Shown: positions 9,620 to 18,018 of the stretch, in pieces
How the letters are laid out: each line of letters opens with the position of its first letter
Numbering within the stretch: the stretch's first letter is position 1
Source: BJGO01 sp964640655
Lineage (GTDB): Bacteria; Bacteroidota; Bacteroidia; Chitinophagales; UBA10324
DNA: 64,000 bases
Direction: 5' to 3'
Assembly (NCBI GenBank): GCA_964640655.1
Contig: CAZXFT010000002.1
Location: 1 to 64,000, forward strand
Program-made: the position numbers and the translations under genes
Notes under the pieces: model-generated
Database searches by the model: none
What the model saw: the letters and a program-made list of their open reading frames with translations, nothing else
Told to the model about the DNA's origin: nothing

Positions 9620-9687
9620 GTAAAAATTTTCAGTACCTCACAATAATATTTTTTGCAGGCGTTTTAGATACAAATTCAAAACAATAC

Positions 9688-9915
9688 ATGATCCCAACAT
9701 TTACACACGAACAAATCATCCGCTACATTTACAACGACTGCAACGCTGAAGAACGTAAATCTATTGGCCGCGCCATTTGCGACAATGCCGAATTGGCAGC
9801 AGAGTTTCTGGAGATGAAAGACATATACAACCGCTTAAATAACGAGTATCACGAGCCTTCTCAAACTTCTCTGGATATTATTATGCAACACGTAAGCAGT
9901 AAGGTGCATCAGTAA
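9688..9915 (+). CDS. Small acidic protein downstream of the ECF sigma factor (possible partner)
   Basis: A 75-residue protein with no signal peptide or membrane segment. It begins MIPTFTHEQIIRYIYND and is predicted mostly helical. The frame is open back to 9568, but that extension runs through the terminator hairpin, so the ATG at 9688 is the credible start. Position and size resemble short anti-sigma-like proteins that sit beside ECF sigma genes in Bacteroidota, but there is no HxxxCxxC zinc motif. The function is therefore open. A degenerate -7-like stretch (TA, three bases, TTTG) at 9647-9655 could give it a promoter of its own after the terminator. Confidence 0.6.
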   Translation: MIPTFTHEQIIRYIYNDCNAEERKSIGRAICDNAELAAEFLEMKDIYNRLNNEYHEPSQTSLDIIMQHVSSKVHQ

Positions 9916-9974
9916 TGCCCTATGTATTACTAGAAATACCTAAACGTTTATTATTGTATTCGAAGAAATAATTT

Positions 9975-10622
9975 TTACAGCTTAAATCTTAACCCGCCAC
10001 CCCAATAGATTAATCCAAACAAATCGTTATTACTATAATTTAATCCGGTATTGTTCATGGCATAATTCAGAAAGTATGTTTTAATACCACCGCTCATTTG
10101 AAACGTAATAGAGGATGTTACGGGTACCTGAAGGTCCGCCATGGGATCTATTATGGGCTGAATCTCAAATATATATTGTGAAATCATACCGGGAAGAGAT
10201 CCGGGAAACACGCCCCAATAATAACGGGCATAGGGTATGTAATCGGAATAACTAATGCCTATGCCGCCTCCAAGTTGAAGTTTAAATAAACGATGATTTA
10301 TAATTTGTTTTTTGAGCTGAATGGTTAAATCGAGGTGTTTATTAAGGTAAGAGTACTTGTTTATAATATCAGCAGTATAATACTGAATAAACTGTGGTTT
10401 GATGCCAATGGATAGGGTTGGTTTTAATTGTTTGTCGAGCAATAAATAAATGGAGCGACCACGTTCAGACCCCGCTCTATCATTAGCATAATAAAATGGT
10501 ATGCCGCTGTGAAATGTAAATGAGTATTTTGATGGTTCTGTAATACTTTCTTGACCGTGCGTATTATATGATTGTAATGTCATAAAAACGGGTATAATGA
10601 CAATGATAAGTCTCAATTTCAT
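9975..10622 (-). CDS. Outer-membrane beta-barrel-like protein
   Basis: 215 residues with a signal peptide (about 1-23, ending THGQ). The body alternates aromatic and polar residues, with repeated short amphipathic strands (LQLGGGIGISYSDYIPYARYYW, split by turns) and ends in GGGLRFKL, a terminal strand with an aromatic near the C-terminus as in outer-membrane barrels. It does not match a family I can name. It lies 25 bases downstream of a lipoprotein gene in the same direction, so the pair may form one envelope unit. TATTTTTA (10628-10635, minus strand) 5 bases before its ATG could be a separate -7 box. Confidence 0.6.
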   Translation of the reverse strand: MKLRLIIVIIPVFMTLQSYNTHGQESITEPSKYSFTFHSGIPFYYANDRAGSERGRSIYLLLDKQLKPTLSIGIKPQFIQYYTADIINKYSYLNKHLDLTIQLKKQIINHRLFKLQLGGGIGISYSDYIPYARYYWGVFPGSLPGMISQYIFEIQPIIDPMADLQVPVTSSITFQMSGGIKTYFLNYAMNNTGLNYSNNDLFGLIYWGGGLRFKL

Positions 10623-10647
10623 TTATCTAAAAATACTTTGAAAACAG

Positions 10648-11760
10648 TTAGTTATAGTGATAAATACCAAACCAGCCATCCGGGCAATTATGAACAGGTA
10701 GATACCAGCCATTAGGAGTGTCTGATAGAGGGATATTCCCCCAAGCAATTAATTTAGCGGTTGAATTTGTCATCCTAAGAGGGAATTTAACATTGAACAC
10801 CTGAGTATATGGATGCAAGAAAATTGATGGTGGATATAAGTAAAATATCTTTTTTGAAGCAGGCCAATCATGGTCGTATATTATCAGAGAACAAAAATGA
10901 TGGTTATAAAAAGGAAACGCTACTGTTGAAGGCAAAATAGAACTGCCTTGCTGCGTCATGTTCTTTGGAATATTATGCCAAGTAGGCACTTGTTGGCCGA
11001 TTTGATTATCGTAAATATGTAAATTGTCGTAATCATATGTTTCTAATACGTATTGGAATACATAAGAGTTCCATATATAATGACCATAACGTATTTCCAT
11101 TCTATTATCGTTATCTAAATCAATAAAGGATTGCACATAAGATATGAAATATTTATCACCGGTCGCAGCCTGTACTTGGGCACCTTCAATAGGATTGCCA
11201 TTTTCGGGCAAAATGATGGTAGCTGGTATAAATCGGGTATCAAAAATGAAAACAGGATGACTTGTATTCATAGCATGATCTTCGTCAAGAATGATATACT
11301 TTATCTCATTTTCATCATCATCGTCTATGTATACTCCCCAGATTTGGTCCGCTCCCCCGCTGATTGAATCGTCTAAAATTTCTGATATAGCATACACCGG
11401 ATTCTTGTCAAAATTGGCACGATCAAAATTGGGAACATAAATAACAACCGTATCCTCGGTATTTCGTTTTCCAGTATTCAGCACCGAATGAATAAATTCA
11501 TGGTCTTTATCAGCCATTGATTTTACTTTTTTTGCAAGTGCTTGGCTTGCATTTCGGTCTTGTATATAAAGTTCAATTAATTCGACAAATTTTGCATTCT
11601 CGACAGTGTTATAGCGTGAATCAGTTGCAATAATATTGCGAAATGATTTTTGAGTAATGGTAAAACAATCGCATTTGTCTGTGGGCTTATGAAACTCTTT
11701 TTTACAAGAAGATAGAACTACACCTAGAAATACGAACAAAAAAATGATTTTATTTTTCAT
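10648..11760 (-). CDS. Hypothetical lipoprotein, 370 aa
   Basis: A lipoprotein signal is clear: the N-terminus MKNKIIFLFVFLGVVLSSC places the acylated cysteine at residue 19, followed by KKE. Residues about 25-110 are helical and charged. A later part contains an acidic stretch DDDDENEIKYIILDED at about 149-164 and a C-terminal region rich in aromatic residues. I do not recognise the family. Gene order, lipoprotein then small beta-barrel on the same strand, suggests a paired outer-membrane function. The 185-base gap between this start and the divergent nth presumably carries both promoters. Confidence 0.6.
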   Translation of the reverse strand: MKNKIIFLFVFLGVVLSSCKKEFHKPTDKCDCFTITQKSFRNIIATDSRYNTVENAKFVELIELYIQDRNASQALAKKVKSMADKDHEFIHSVLNTGKRNTEDTVVIYVPNFDRANFDKNPVYAISEILDDSISGGADQIWGVYIDDDDENEIKYIILDEDHAMNTSHPVFIFDTRFIPATIILPENGNPIEGAQVQAATGDKYFISYVQSFIDLDNDNRMEIRYGHYIWNSYVFQYVLETYDYDNLHIYDNQIGQQVPTWHNIPKNMTQQGSSILPSTVAFPFYNHHFCSLIIYDHDWPASKKIFYLYPPSIFLHPYTQVFNVKFPLRMTNSTAKLIAWGNIPLSDTPNGWYLPVHNCPDGWFGIYHYN

Positions 11761-11930
11761 AATAGTTTATTTTTGTGCTAATATATATATATCATAGTGT
11801 GCAAGACTATTTGAAAAAACATTAACAAGATATCAACGCCGATTACTTTTAATGAAGGCAAATAAGTTTCTTTTTTAATATTTATTTAAGAGTCATAGCG
11901 CGGTGCGACATTAATCCATAAAAAGGTCAT

Positions 11931-11938
11931 TATTTTTC
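11931..11938 (+). promoter_or_regulatory. Putative nth -7 box (TATTTTTC)
   Basis: A TAttTTT octamer lies 7 bases before the nth ATG. It would give an almost leaderless mRNA, like ctaA, porZ, acyP and uvrB in this window. Confidence 0.3.
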
Positions 11939-11945
11939 ACCACTA

Positions 11946-12593
11946 ATGACCACCGCAGAACGATTTAGAAATATTCTCCAATATTTTCTGGAGCATAAAC
12001 CACAGGCCGAAACGGAATTGCAATATGAAAATCCGTTTCAATTGCTGGTAGCTGTTATCCTTTCGGCGCAGTGTACTGATAAACGAGTGAATATGACCAC
12101 TCCGGCTATTTTTAATAAATATCCCACACCGGAAGATATGGCTGAAGCCACTTTCGATGAATTATGCCCTCTGATAAAATCTATCAGCTATCCTAACAAC
12201 AAAACCAAGCACTTGATAGGCATGGCGCAAATGCTGGTGCGCGATTTTAATAGTACAGTTCCTGCCGATGTGGAGCAACTGCAAAAACTGCCAGGAGTTG
12301 GTCGCAAAACAGCTAACGTCATTGCATCCTGCATTTTTAATCAACCCAAGATGGCAGTGGACACGCACGTATTTCGTGTGTCGGCACGAATAGGTTTAAC
12401 CCGTGGTGCAAAAAATCCCCTGCAAACAGAGCAGCAATTGGTTAAACACATACCCAAGGAACTCATTCCTCTGGCACACCACTGGCTGATTCTACACGGA
12501 AGGTATGTGTGTCTGGCACGCAATCCCAAATGTTGGGAATGTGGCATCAGAGTATGGTGTAAGTATTATGAGATGGAGCAAAAGCGGTCTTAA
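11946..12593 (+). CDS. nth: Endonuclease III (base-excision repair glycosylase/AP lyase)
   Basis: Bifunctional DNA glycosylase and AP lyase that removes oxidised pyrimidines. The helix-hairpin-helix LPGVGRKTANV holds catalytic Lys121, and Asp139 follows in VDTHVFRV. The C-terminal [4Fe-4S] cluster ligands are Cys189, Cys196, Cys199 and Cys205 with the standard 6-2-5 spacing. The length, 215 residues, is normal for the family. It is a single gene followed by recA in the same direction after 185 bases that contain the recA promoter. Confidence 0.96.
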   Translation: MTTAERFRNILQYFLEHKPQAETELQYENPFQLLVAVILSAQCTDKRVNMTTPAIFNKYPTPEDMAEATFDELCPLIKSISYPNNKTKHLIGMAQMLVRDFNSTVPADVEQLQKLPGVGRKTANVIASCIFNQPKMAVDTHVFRVSARIGLTRGAKNPLQTEQQLVKHIPKELIPLAHHWLILHGRYVCLARNPKCWECGIRVWCKYYEMEQKRS

Positions 12594-12697
12594 GGGAAAG
12601 CGACTATGAAATAATAAACCTGATGTCAATTGGTCTGAATTTTAATAGTTAATTAAATAAAAATTCAAAAACTAAAATAATTAGCAAAATAAATTCT

Positions 12698-12705
12698 TAT
12701 GTTTG
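12698..12705 (+). promoter_or_regulatory. Putative recA -7 box (TATGTTTG)
   Basis: Exact TAnnTTTG, 73 bases before the recA ATG, leaving a 5' leader of about 65 bases. No obvious LexA-type palindrome is visible in the leader. Confidence 0.45.
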
Positions 12706-12778
12706 CTACCGCATTTAAAAAAAAAGCGAGACATTTAATTCATCAAATTCATTCTACAACATTTAAAACAAACATCAT

Positions 12779-13810
12779 ATGCCTAATTATCAAACCGAGA
12801 AGCTTAAAGCACTCAAACTCACCATAGAAAAAATAGACAAGCAATTTGGCAAAGGCACGATTATGAAACTTGGCGACAGTGCCATAGAGCCTTTGGAATC
12901 TATCAGCACGGGGTCACTCGGTCTTGATTTGGCTTTAGGAATTGGAGGTTTTCCTAAGGGAAGAATTATCGAAATATATGGTCCGGAGTCTTCGGGTAAA
13001 ACCACACTTGCCATACATGCAATCGCTGAAGCTCAAAAGAAGGGAGGCATTGCGGCTTTCATAGATGCAGAACATGCATTTGACAAACTGTATGCACAAA
13101 AGCTTGGAGTTGATGTGGAGAATCTTTTGATATCGCAACCGGATAATGGAGAACAGGCTTTGGAGATAGCAGATAACTTGATTCGCAGTGGAGCCATAGA
13201 TATCATAGTTATTGACTCAGTGGCTGCTTTGGTGCCTAAGGGTGAAATAGAAGGTGAAATGGGAGAAAGTAAAATGGGATTGCAAGCTCGACTGATGAGT
13301 CAGGCTTTGCGCAAACTAACCGGTACAATCAATAAGACTAACTGTTGCTGCATATTCATAAATCAGTTACGGGAAAAAATTGGTGTGATGTTCGGTAACC
13401 CTGAAACTACTACAGGTGGTAATGCTTTGAAGTTTTATTCCTCTGTGAGACTGGATATACGGCGCACCGGACAAATCAAAGAAGGTGATGACGTGATGGG
13501 AAATCGTGTGAAAGTGAAAGTGGTAAAAAATAAAGTAGCGCCACCTTTCCGCATCGCCGAGTTTGATATTATGTATGGTGAAGGTATTTCTAAAGTAGGT
13601 GAAATTATTGATCTAGCGGTTGAGCATGAAGTTATTCAGAAGAGTGGTTCGTGGTTTAGTTACGAAGGCACCAAACTGGGACAGGGTCGCGATGCGGTAA
13701 AACAATTGTTGTTAGACAATCCGGAAATGGCCGAAGAAGTAGAAAAGAAAATTAAAGCTAAACTTATGGCCAACCCCATACCACCTGCAAGCGGTGAAAC
13801 AAAGGAGTAA
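12779..13810 (+). CDS. recA: Recombinase RecA
   Basis: ATP-dependent strand-exchange protein central to homologous recombination. The 343-residue protein shows the Walker A GPESSGKTT at 68-76, Walker B DIIVIDSVAAL, the L1/L2 DNA-binding loops (GEMGESKMGLQARLMSQALRK and GNPETTTGGNALKFY as shorter segments) and the inter-subunit motif near the N-terminus (GTIMKLGD). It ends in a short acidic tail as expected. The gene is monocistronic: its own -7 box lies upstream and a terminator follows 23 bases after the stop. Confidence 0.98.
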   Translation: MPNYQTEKLKALKLTIEKIDKQFGKGTIMKLGDSAIEPLESISTGSLGLDLALGIGGFPKGRIIEIYGPESSGKTTLAIHAIAEAQKKGGIAAFIDAEHAFDKLYAQKLGVDVENLLISQPDNGEQALEIADNLIRSGAIDIIVIDSVAALVPKGEIEGEMGESKMGLQARLMSQALRKLTGTINKTNCCCIFINQLREKIGVMFGNPETTTGGNALKFYSSVRLDIRRTGQIKEGDDVMGNRVKVKVVKNKVAPPFRIAEFDIMYGEGISKVGEIIDLAVEHEVIQKSGSWFSYEGTKLGQGRDAVKQLLLDNPEMAEEVEKKIKAKLMANPIPPASGETKE

Positions 13811-13832
13811 TCTTCTGTTAGGTATAAATGAT

Positions 13833-13863
13833 AAAGCCTCTGCTTATGTAGGGGCTTTTTTTA
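13833..13863 (+). terminator. recA terminator
   Basis: Stem AAAGCCTC / GGGGCTTT around the loop TGCTTATGTA, ending in a run of T before ATTAACTAA. It lies directly downstream of recA. Confidence 0.75.
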
Positions 13864-13929
13864 TTAACTAATTCAGATAATAAGCTTTTATTAATAACTA
13901 CTAAAGAAATGAGCTCATCTTTCCTTAGA

Positions 13930-13937
13930 TATTTTTA
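13930..13937 (+). promoter_or_regulatory. Putative ctaA -7 box (TATTTTTA)
   Basis: This octamer, one mismatch from TAnnTTTG, ends 8 bases before the ATG, implying a very short leader. Confidence 0.35.
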
Positions 13938-13945
13938 CCAACTAA

Positions 13946-14974
13946 ATGAATAGTCTAATTCCTCATCAACTTATTCGCCGCTGGTTGTTCTTAGGCATTG
14001 TCATGATATTTTTTCAGATTGTAATCGGAGGCATAACCAGGCTCACAGGCTCCGGTTTGAGCATTACAGAGTGGAATGTGATTATGGGATCTTTTCCTCC
14101 ACTAAGTGAAACATACTGGCAGGAGTTGTTTGATAAGTACAAGCAGTTTCCTCAGTACAAAATCATGAATACCGAAATGACGTTAAGCGGATTTAAAACT
14201 ATTTTTTGGTGGGAATATATTCACCGCCTTTGGGCACGACTATTTGCATTAGTGTTTTTAATCCCATTCGTTTATTTTATTTATCGCAGGTGGTTAAGCA
14301 AAAAGTTGATTATTCATTTGAGTGTGTTGTTTGTGTTGGGAGCGGCACAGGGCTTGATAGGCTGGATTATGGTAAAAAGCGGGTTAAAAGACAACCCCTG
14401 GGTGAACCCCTTAAATTTGAGTTTCCACTTGATGATGGCATTGTTTTTATATGCATATCTTCTGCATGTCATAGCTAACTATACGGAACTGCCTAAACAG
14501 AAAATCAAATCTGTTTTTATCAAGTCTATTAATGCTTTACTTGTTTTATTAAGTATTCAGATTTTTTATGGTGCACTTATGGCTGGTCATAAAGCCGCAT
14601 TGTTTTATCCCACATGGCCAAAGATTGGCAGTGAATGGATACCGGCAGCAATGAACACCTTTGAACCACTTTGGCTAAATCTGTTTGAAAACAAGGCACT
14701 CATACATTTCATTCATCGTGGTTTGGCATATCTTCTCTTGTTTCTTCTTGTAGCATTTTGGTGGATTCATAAAAAGTCTGTTTCAACTGAACTCCAGAAG
14801 TTTTATGATGCTATTCCGCTTCTTGTTTTATTGCAAGTTTTGCTGGGAATAATTACTGTACTTAACTCACTTGGTCATATACCAGCATTATGGGGAGTGC
14901 TTCATCAGGCTGTGGCTATTGTATTACTAACGGTAATGTTGTATATCAGATTCAGGATAGCAAAGGAACCCTAA
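13946..14974 (+). CDS. ctaA: Heme A synthase (CtaA/Cox15 family)
   Basis: Integral membrane enzyme that oxidises the C8 methyl of heme O to the formyl group of heme A, needed for aa3-type cytochrome oxidase. About eight transmembrane helices are visible in 342 residues. Family motifs include GGITRLTGSGLSITEW after the first helix, WWEYIHRLWAR with a heme-ligand histidine, FHLMMALFLY, and FIHRGLAYLL and LHQAVAI with the second set of histidines. It stands alone here, with no ctaB or oxidase subunits beside it. The stop codon overlaps that of the convergent gldB within a shared CTAA (14971-14974). Confidence 0.92.
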   Translation: MNSLIPHQLIRRWLFLGIVMIFFQIVIGGITRLTGSGLSITEWNVIMGSFPPLSETYWQELFDKYKQFPQYKIMNTEMTLSGFKTIFWWEYIHRLWARLFALVFLIPFVYFIYRRWLSKKLIIHLSVLFVLGAAQGLIGWIMVKSGLKDNPWVNPLNLSFHLMMALFLYAYLLHVIANYTELPKQKIKSVFIKSINALLVLLSIQIFYGALMAGHKAALFYPTWPKIGSEWIPAAMNTFEPLWLNLFENKALIHFIHRGLAYLLLFLLVAFWWIHKKSVSTELQKFYDAIPLLVLLQVLLGIITVLNSLGHIPALWGVLHQAVAIVLLTVMLYIRFRIAKEP

Positions 14975-15981
14975 GGCTTGTACTTCGATTCGTTTAATAT
15001 TAATTGTGCATCGGTGTTTTGCATCAAAGCTGATAATTTTCCGTTCTCGGTTTTGGAAGCAAAACGCTGAACAATACGGTAGCCAACCCAGGAGCCTATA
15101 TTACCGGGAGCGCCATCAGGCATGCCGCTTGTGCTGGGAGAGTCGTTTACGAACTTGCTGTAAACCAAGGGATCGGTTTCAAACAACAATTTATTTTTTA
15201 TAAAGTATTTCCATATTTCACCTTCATTCAATTCCAGCCACTTTAAAGTTTCAGTATTGTAACCGAATATGAGTGAGTCGGGAGAATCGGGTAATAATTT
15301 TTTCATTGCATAAAAAATCTTACCGTTATAAATCATGGCATCTAGAAGATTGCCACCTTTATTTGCATATTCATAGGTGCCCGTGAGCCATACATTAACA
15401 GCATTGGGAACCATATATGGCTTATCGAATTTGCGCACCTTATATTGAGGGAACATATCAGGGAAGTATTTATAAAAGCTAAAATCCTTTCCCATATACC
15501 CATCAAGACCAATAGCCAGAAACTCTGTGTCAATGTTAAAACAAAATGGCGGTCCGCCTATAAATGTGATGATGCGTGGTATATGAGCATCTTTAAAATA
15601 ATACTTGGCATATTTAAATGCATCTGTTAAATCCTGTTCCAGCCATTTGAGGTCTGTGTATTTATGTTGTACAGTATCATACATCTCCAACACTTCAGGA
15701 TGCTTCAGAAAAAGCATTAATGTGTCCTGAGCTATGGTTGTGTCATTAAATCCAATAAGGCCGATTATTTCACGCAAGTATAGAGGCAGAAAATCGCCAT
15801 ACTTGTCCTCAAGTGAATGCACATAGTTATTATAATTAAGCGTATCCACACGAAACAAGTCCTGCTCGAATCGATCCATTCGAAGTTGTAAGTCGATATT
15901 ACCGGTATAGGGTTTATCGCTCAGACAAGAAGTCATCAGCAAGATGATGAGCAGGGGAAAAAGAAAAAGATATCTGTTCAC
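14971..15981 (-). CDS. gldB: Gliding motility lipoprotein GldB homologue
   Basis: 336-residue lipoprotein with lipid-attachment cysteine at residue 19 (LLMTSC). The body matches the GldB pattern: an N-terminal helix with MDRFEQDLFRVD, then a segment resembling a distant zinc-peptidase fold around FIGGPPFCFNIDTEFLAIGLD, and a C-terminal GAPGNIGSWVGYRIVQRF. GldB is needed for gliding in Flavobacterium and is widespread in Bacteroidota, including non-gliders. Translation begins at GTG, whose G is the last base of the upstream enoyl-CoA-hydratase-like stop codon (TAGTG), so the pair is translationally coupled. No ATG keeps the signal peptide. Confidence 0.85.
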   Translation of the reverse strand: MNRYLFLFPLLIILLMTSCLSDKPYTGNIDLQLRMDRFEQDLFRVDTLNYNNYVHSLEDKYGDFLPLYLREIIGLIGFNDTTIAQDTLMLFLKHPEVLEMYDTVQHKYTDLKWLEQDLTDAFKYAKYYFKDAHIPRIITFIGGPPFCFNIDTEFLAIGLDGYMGKDFSFYKYFPDMFPQYKVRKFDKPYMVPNAVNVWLTGTYEYANKGGNLLDAMIYNGKIFYAMKKLLPDSPDSLIFGYNTETLKWLELNEGEIWKYFIKNKLLFETDPLVYSKFVNDSPSTSGMPDGAPGNIGSWVGYRIVQRFASKTENGKLSALMQNTDAQLILNESKYKP

Positions 15982-16760
15982 TATTGTCCTTTAAAGTTGG
16001 GTTTACGTTTTTCCAGAAACGCCTGCACGCCTTCTTTGTTGTCGGCACTGTTGCCGGCTATTTCCTGGCAGTATGCTTCATAATCAAGCATGGTTTCCAA
16101 ATCGGAGTGGAAGGATTTATTCAACATCTTTTTCATTAAACCAATTGCCTTGGTGGGGGCATTTGCGTAGTACAACGCAATATGATTTACGGCTTCTTCT
16201 AACTCTTCAGGTTTAACCACCTTATTAACTACACCAAAATGCACAGCTTCTGTTGCAGAAACTTTTGTGCCCATAGTTGCCCATTCAAATGCTTTGTTGG
16301 AGCCAACCAGGCGAGGCAGAAAATAAGAAGAGCCGGAGTCAAGTACCAAACCCACGTTGATGAATACTTCAATGAGCGAGGCATTCTCCGAAGCAATAAT
16401 CATATCGCATGCTAATGCCAAAGAACAACCGGCACCGGCAGCTACACCGTGTAATTTGCAAATGATTGGCTTAGGCATGTTGCGCATAGCTCGAATAATA
16501 GGGTTGTAACGCTTATGCAGCGAATCCATAAAACTTCGGTTGCCTGCGGCAGCAGCTGCTTTAAGGTCCTGCCCACTACAAAATGCTTTACCGGCACCAG
16601 TTAATACAACCACCCTAGCATTCGCATCTTTTTCAACTTGCTTTAGTGCATCCTGTAATTCGAAACTCATTTCATCATTAAAAGCATTAAACACGTCAGG
16701 TCTGTTCAGTGTAATGGTGGCTATACCATTTTGAGTATCAAGCAGAAGGTTATTATACAT
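15981..16760 (-). CDS. Enoyl-CoA hydratase/isomerase family, PaaG-like
   Basis: Crotonase-fold enzyme of 259 residues. The oxyanion-hole segments are present (CSGQDLKA at 61-68 and GVAAGAGCSLALACD at 105-119). The position of the catalytic acid matches PaaG-type isomerases: Asp141 in GLVLDSGSSYFLPR, rather than the two glutamates of classic hydratases. That favours a ring-1,2-epoxyphenylacetyl-CoA isomerase or a related enoyl-CoA isomerase. No other phenylacetate gene is nearby, so the physiological substrate is uncertain. The stop codon overlaps the gldB GTG start by one base, an unusual pairing of metabolism and gliding genes. Confidence 0.85.
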   Translation of the reverse strand: MYNNLLLDTQNGIATITLNRPDVFNAFNDEMSFELQDALKQVEKDANARVVVLTGAGKAFCSGQDLKAAAAAGNRSFMDSLHKRYNPIIRAMRNMPKPIICKLHGVAAGAGCSLALACDMIIASENASLIEVFINVGLVLDSGSSYFLPRLVGSNKAFEWATMGTKVSATEAVHFGVVNKVVKPEELEEAVNHIALYYANAPTKAIGLMKKMLNKSFHSDLETMLDYEAYCQEIAGNSADNKEGVQAFLEKRKPNFKGQ

Positions 16761-16828
16761 ATTAGCTGATGTAATTTTTCGGTAAGCGAAAATAACTGAA
16801 TGCGAATAATGAATTGATTACAATAAAA

Positions 16829-16849
16829 TAGCCGGCAATTAGCCGGCTA
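16829..16849 (-). terminator. Inverted-repeat terminator after the thioredoxin-like pair
   Basis: A perfect 8-bp stem (TAGCCGGC at 16829-16836 and GCCGGCTA at 16842-16849) with a 5-base loop. On the minus strand it is followed by an A/T-rich stretch with short T runs (TTTTATTG), so it most likely ends the operon at 16878-19569. Confidence 0.6.
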
Positions 16850-16877
16850 ATCAATTATTATAAGTCTTAAACTGATC

Positions 16878-17486
16878 TTATTTCTTAACCTTAATACTGC
16901 AGCCTATAGCTTTCGTATAGGTAGTTGTTACTTTTTTTCCTGCTAACAAAGCATCAACAGCGTCTTCAACGTAGCGGGTTTTAACGGCTTTTGCATCTTC
17001 GTAGTTGTCGTCTATAGCACCGATGTATTCTACTTTAAGTCCTTTATTGTCGCGGCTTACAACATAGACGTGTGGTGTGCGCTGTGAACCAAATTTTGGA
17101 AACACCTTTTGTCCCTCGTCGAATAAATAAGGAAAATTGAAATCCTTTTCTTTAAAACGCTCTTGCATTTTCTCGTAGCTATCAGCAGGCTGTACCTGTG
17201 GGTCATTAGGATTAATGGCTATTACTGGAAAGCTCTGTGAATTGTATTTCAGATTTAATGCTTTGATGCGTTCTTCGTAGGCAATAGAATATGGACAATG
17301 ATTGCAAGTAAAGATGATGATGAAACCCTTAGTTTCCGGGAACGTTGAAAGCGATACATATCTACCATCCACGTTTTTAAGAGAGAAGTCCTCGATGTAG
17401 TCGCCTACTTGATAGCCGGCTGAGGTTTGTGCCTGAGAGTTTGAAAAGATCAAAAAAAAAGTTAAAAGAGTCATTATGTTTTTCAT
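16878..17486 (-). CDS. Secreted thioredoxin/peroxiredoxin-like protein with CNHCP motif
   Basis: 202 residues with a signal peptide (about 1-20, ending QAQ) and an AhpC/TSA-type thioredoxin fold. The redox motif is FTCNHCPYS with Cys61 and Cys64, followed by an ERIKALN helix, a cis-proline region GSQRTPHVYVV, and a C-terminal GAIDDNYEDAKAV. It resembles the periplasmic redoxins that Bacteroidota encode next to TlpA proteins; the partner substrate is unknown. It is the last gene of a three-gene unit, 11 bases after a TlpA-like gene, and a hairpin terminator follows. Confidence 0.8.
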   Translation of the reverse strand: MKNIMTLLTFFLIFSNSQAQTSAGYQVGDYIEDFSLKNVDGRYVSLSTFPETKGFIIIFTCNHCPYSIAYEERIKALNLKYNSQSFPVIAINPNDPQVQPADSYEKMQERFKEKDFNFPYLFDEGQKVFPKFGSQRTPHVYVVSRDNKGLKVEYIGAIDDNYEDAKAVKTRYVEDAVDALLAGKKVTTTYTKAIGCSIKVKK

Positions 17487-17497
17487 AATAGATTAAG

Positions 17498-18013
17498 TTA
17501 TGGTTTAAGAAATTTTTTTACTTCTGTTTCAAGTTCATCAAAGGTAATAGGATGCGGGTAAAACTGTCTTTTATTCTTTGAGATAATAAGTGTCGCTGGT
17601 ATAGTGCCCTCCCAGCTTTTATCAATCAGCGGAATCCAGCGATTCATATCGGGATCGCTTAGTACAATTGTCTTCGTTGTGATTTTCCTCTTTTCCAAAA
17701 AGGGAATCAGGGTGTTCAATACTTTGGTGCGCATATCTAGGCTTACTAGAATCACTTTAACTTTTGAGTTTCTGTAATCGTGATCGAACTTAATAAACTC
17801 AGGCAGTTCTTCTACACAAGGAACACACCATGTTGCCCAAAAGTTTATAACAAAAACAGTGTCACTGCTGGTATACAACAAAGGGTTTATGCCGTCATAA
17901 CTATAAACCGGAATGCTGTAATTGCCAGAGCTAATTATCTCAAATGCTTTGGCCTCTTGTGCCTGAATTCTATAAAAGACAATGAGAAGAATGAAAGTGA
18001 AAATTAATTTCAT
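17498..18013 (-). CDS. TlpA/ResA-family thiol-disulfide oxidoreductase
   Basis: 171-residue exported thioredoxin-like protein. The signal peptide covers about 1-19. The active site FWATWCVPCVEELPEF contains Cys63 and Cys66 with the Pro typical of TlpA/ResA proteins, which reduce disulfides on the periplasmic side, often for cytochrome c maturation or lipoproteins. The cis-proline loop is GTIPATLIISK. It lies 11 bases upstream of a second redox protein and 5 bases downstream of a multi-spanning membrane protein, so the three are probably one transcript. Confidence 0.85.
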   Translation of the reverse strand: MKLIFTFILLIVFYRIQAQEAKAFEIISSGNYSIPVYSYDGINPLLYTSSDTVFVINFWATWCVPCVEELPEFIKFDHDYRNSKVKVILVSLDMRTKVLNTLIPFLEKRKITTKTIVLSDPDMNRWIPLIDKSWEGTIPATLIISKNKRQFYPHPITFDELETEVKKFLKP

Positions 18014-18018
18014 TAGGG

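Noticed and set aside
9568..9687. Longer frame for the small gene after the ECF sigma factor
   Set aside because: It runs through a strong terminator hairpin and its product (many Arg and Phe) is not protein-like.
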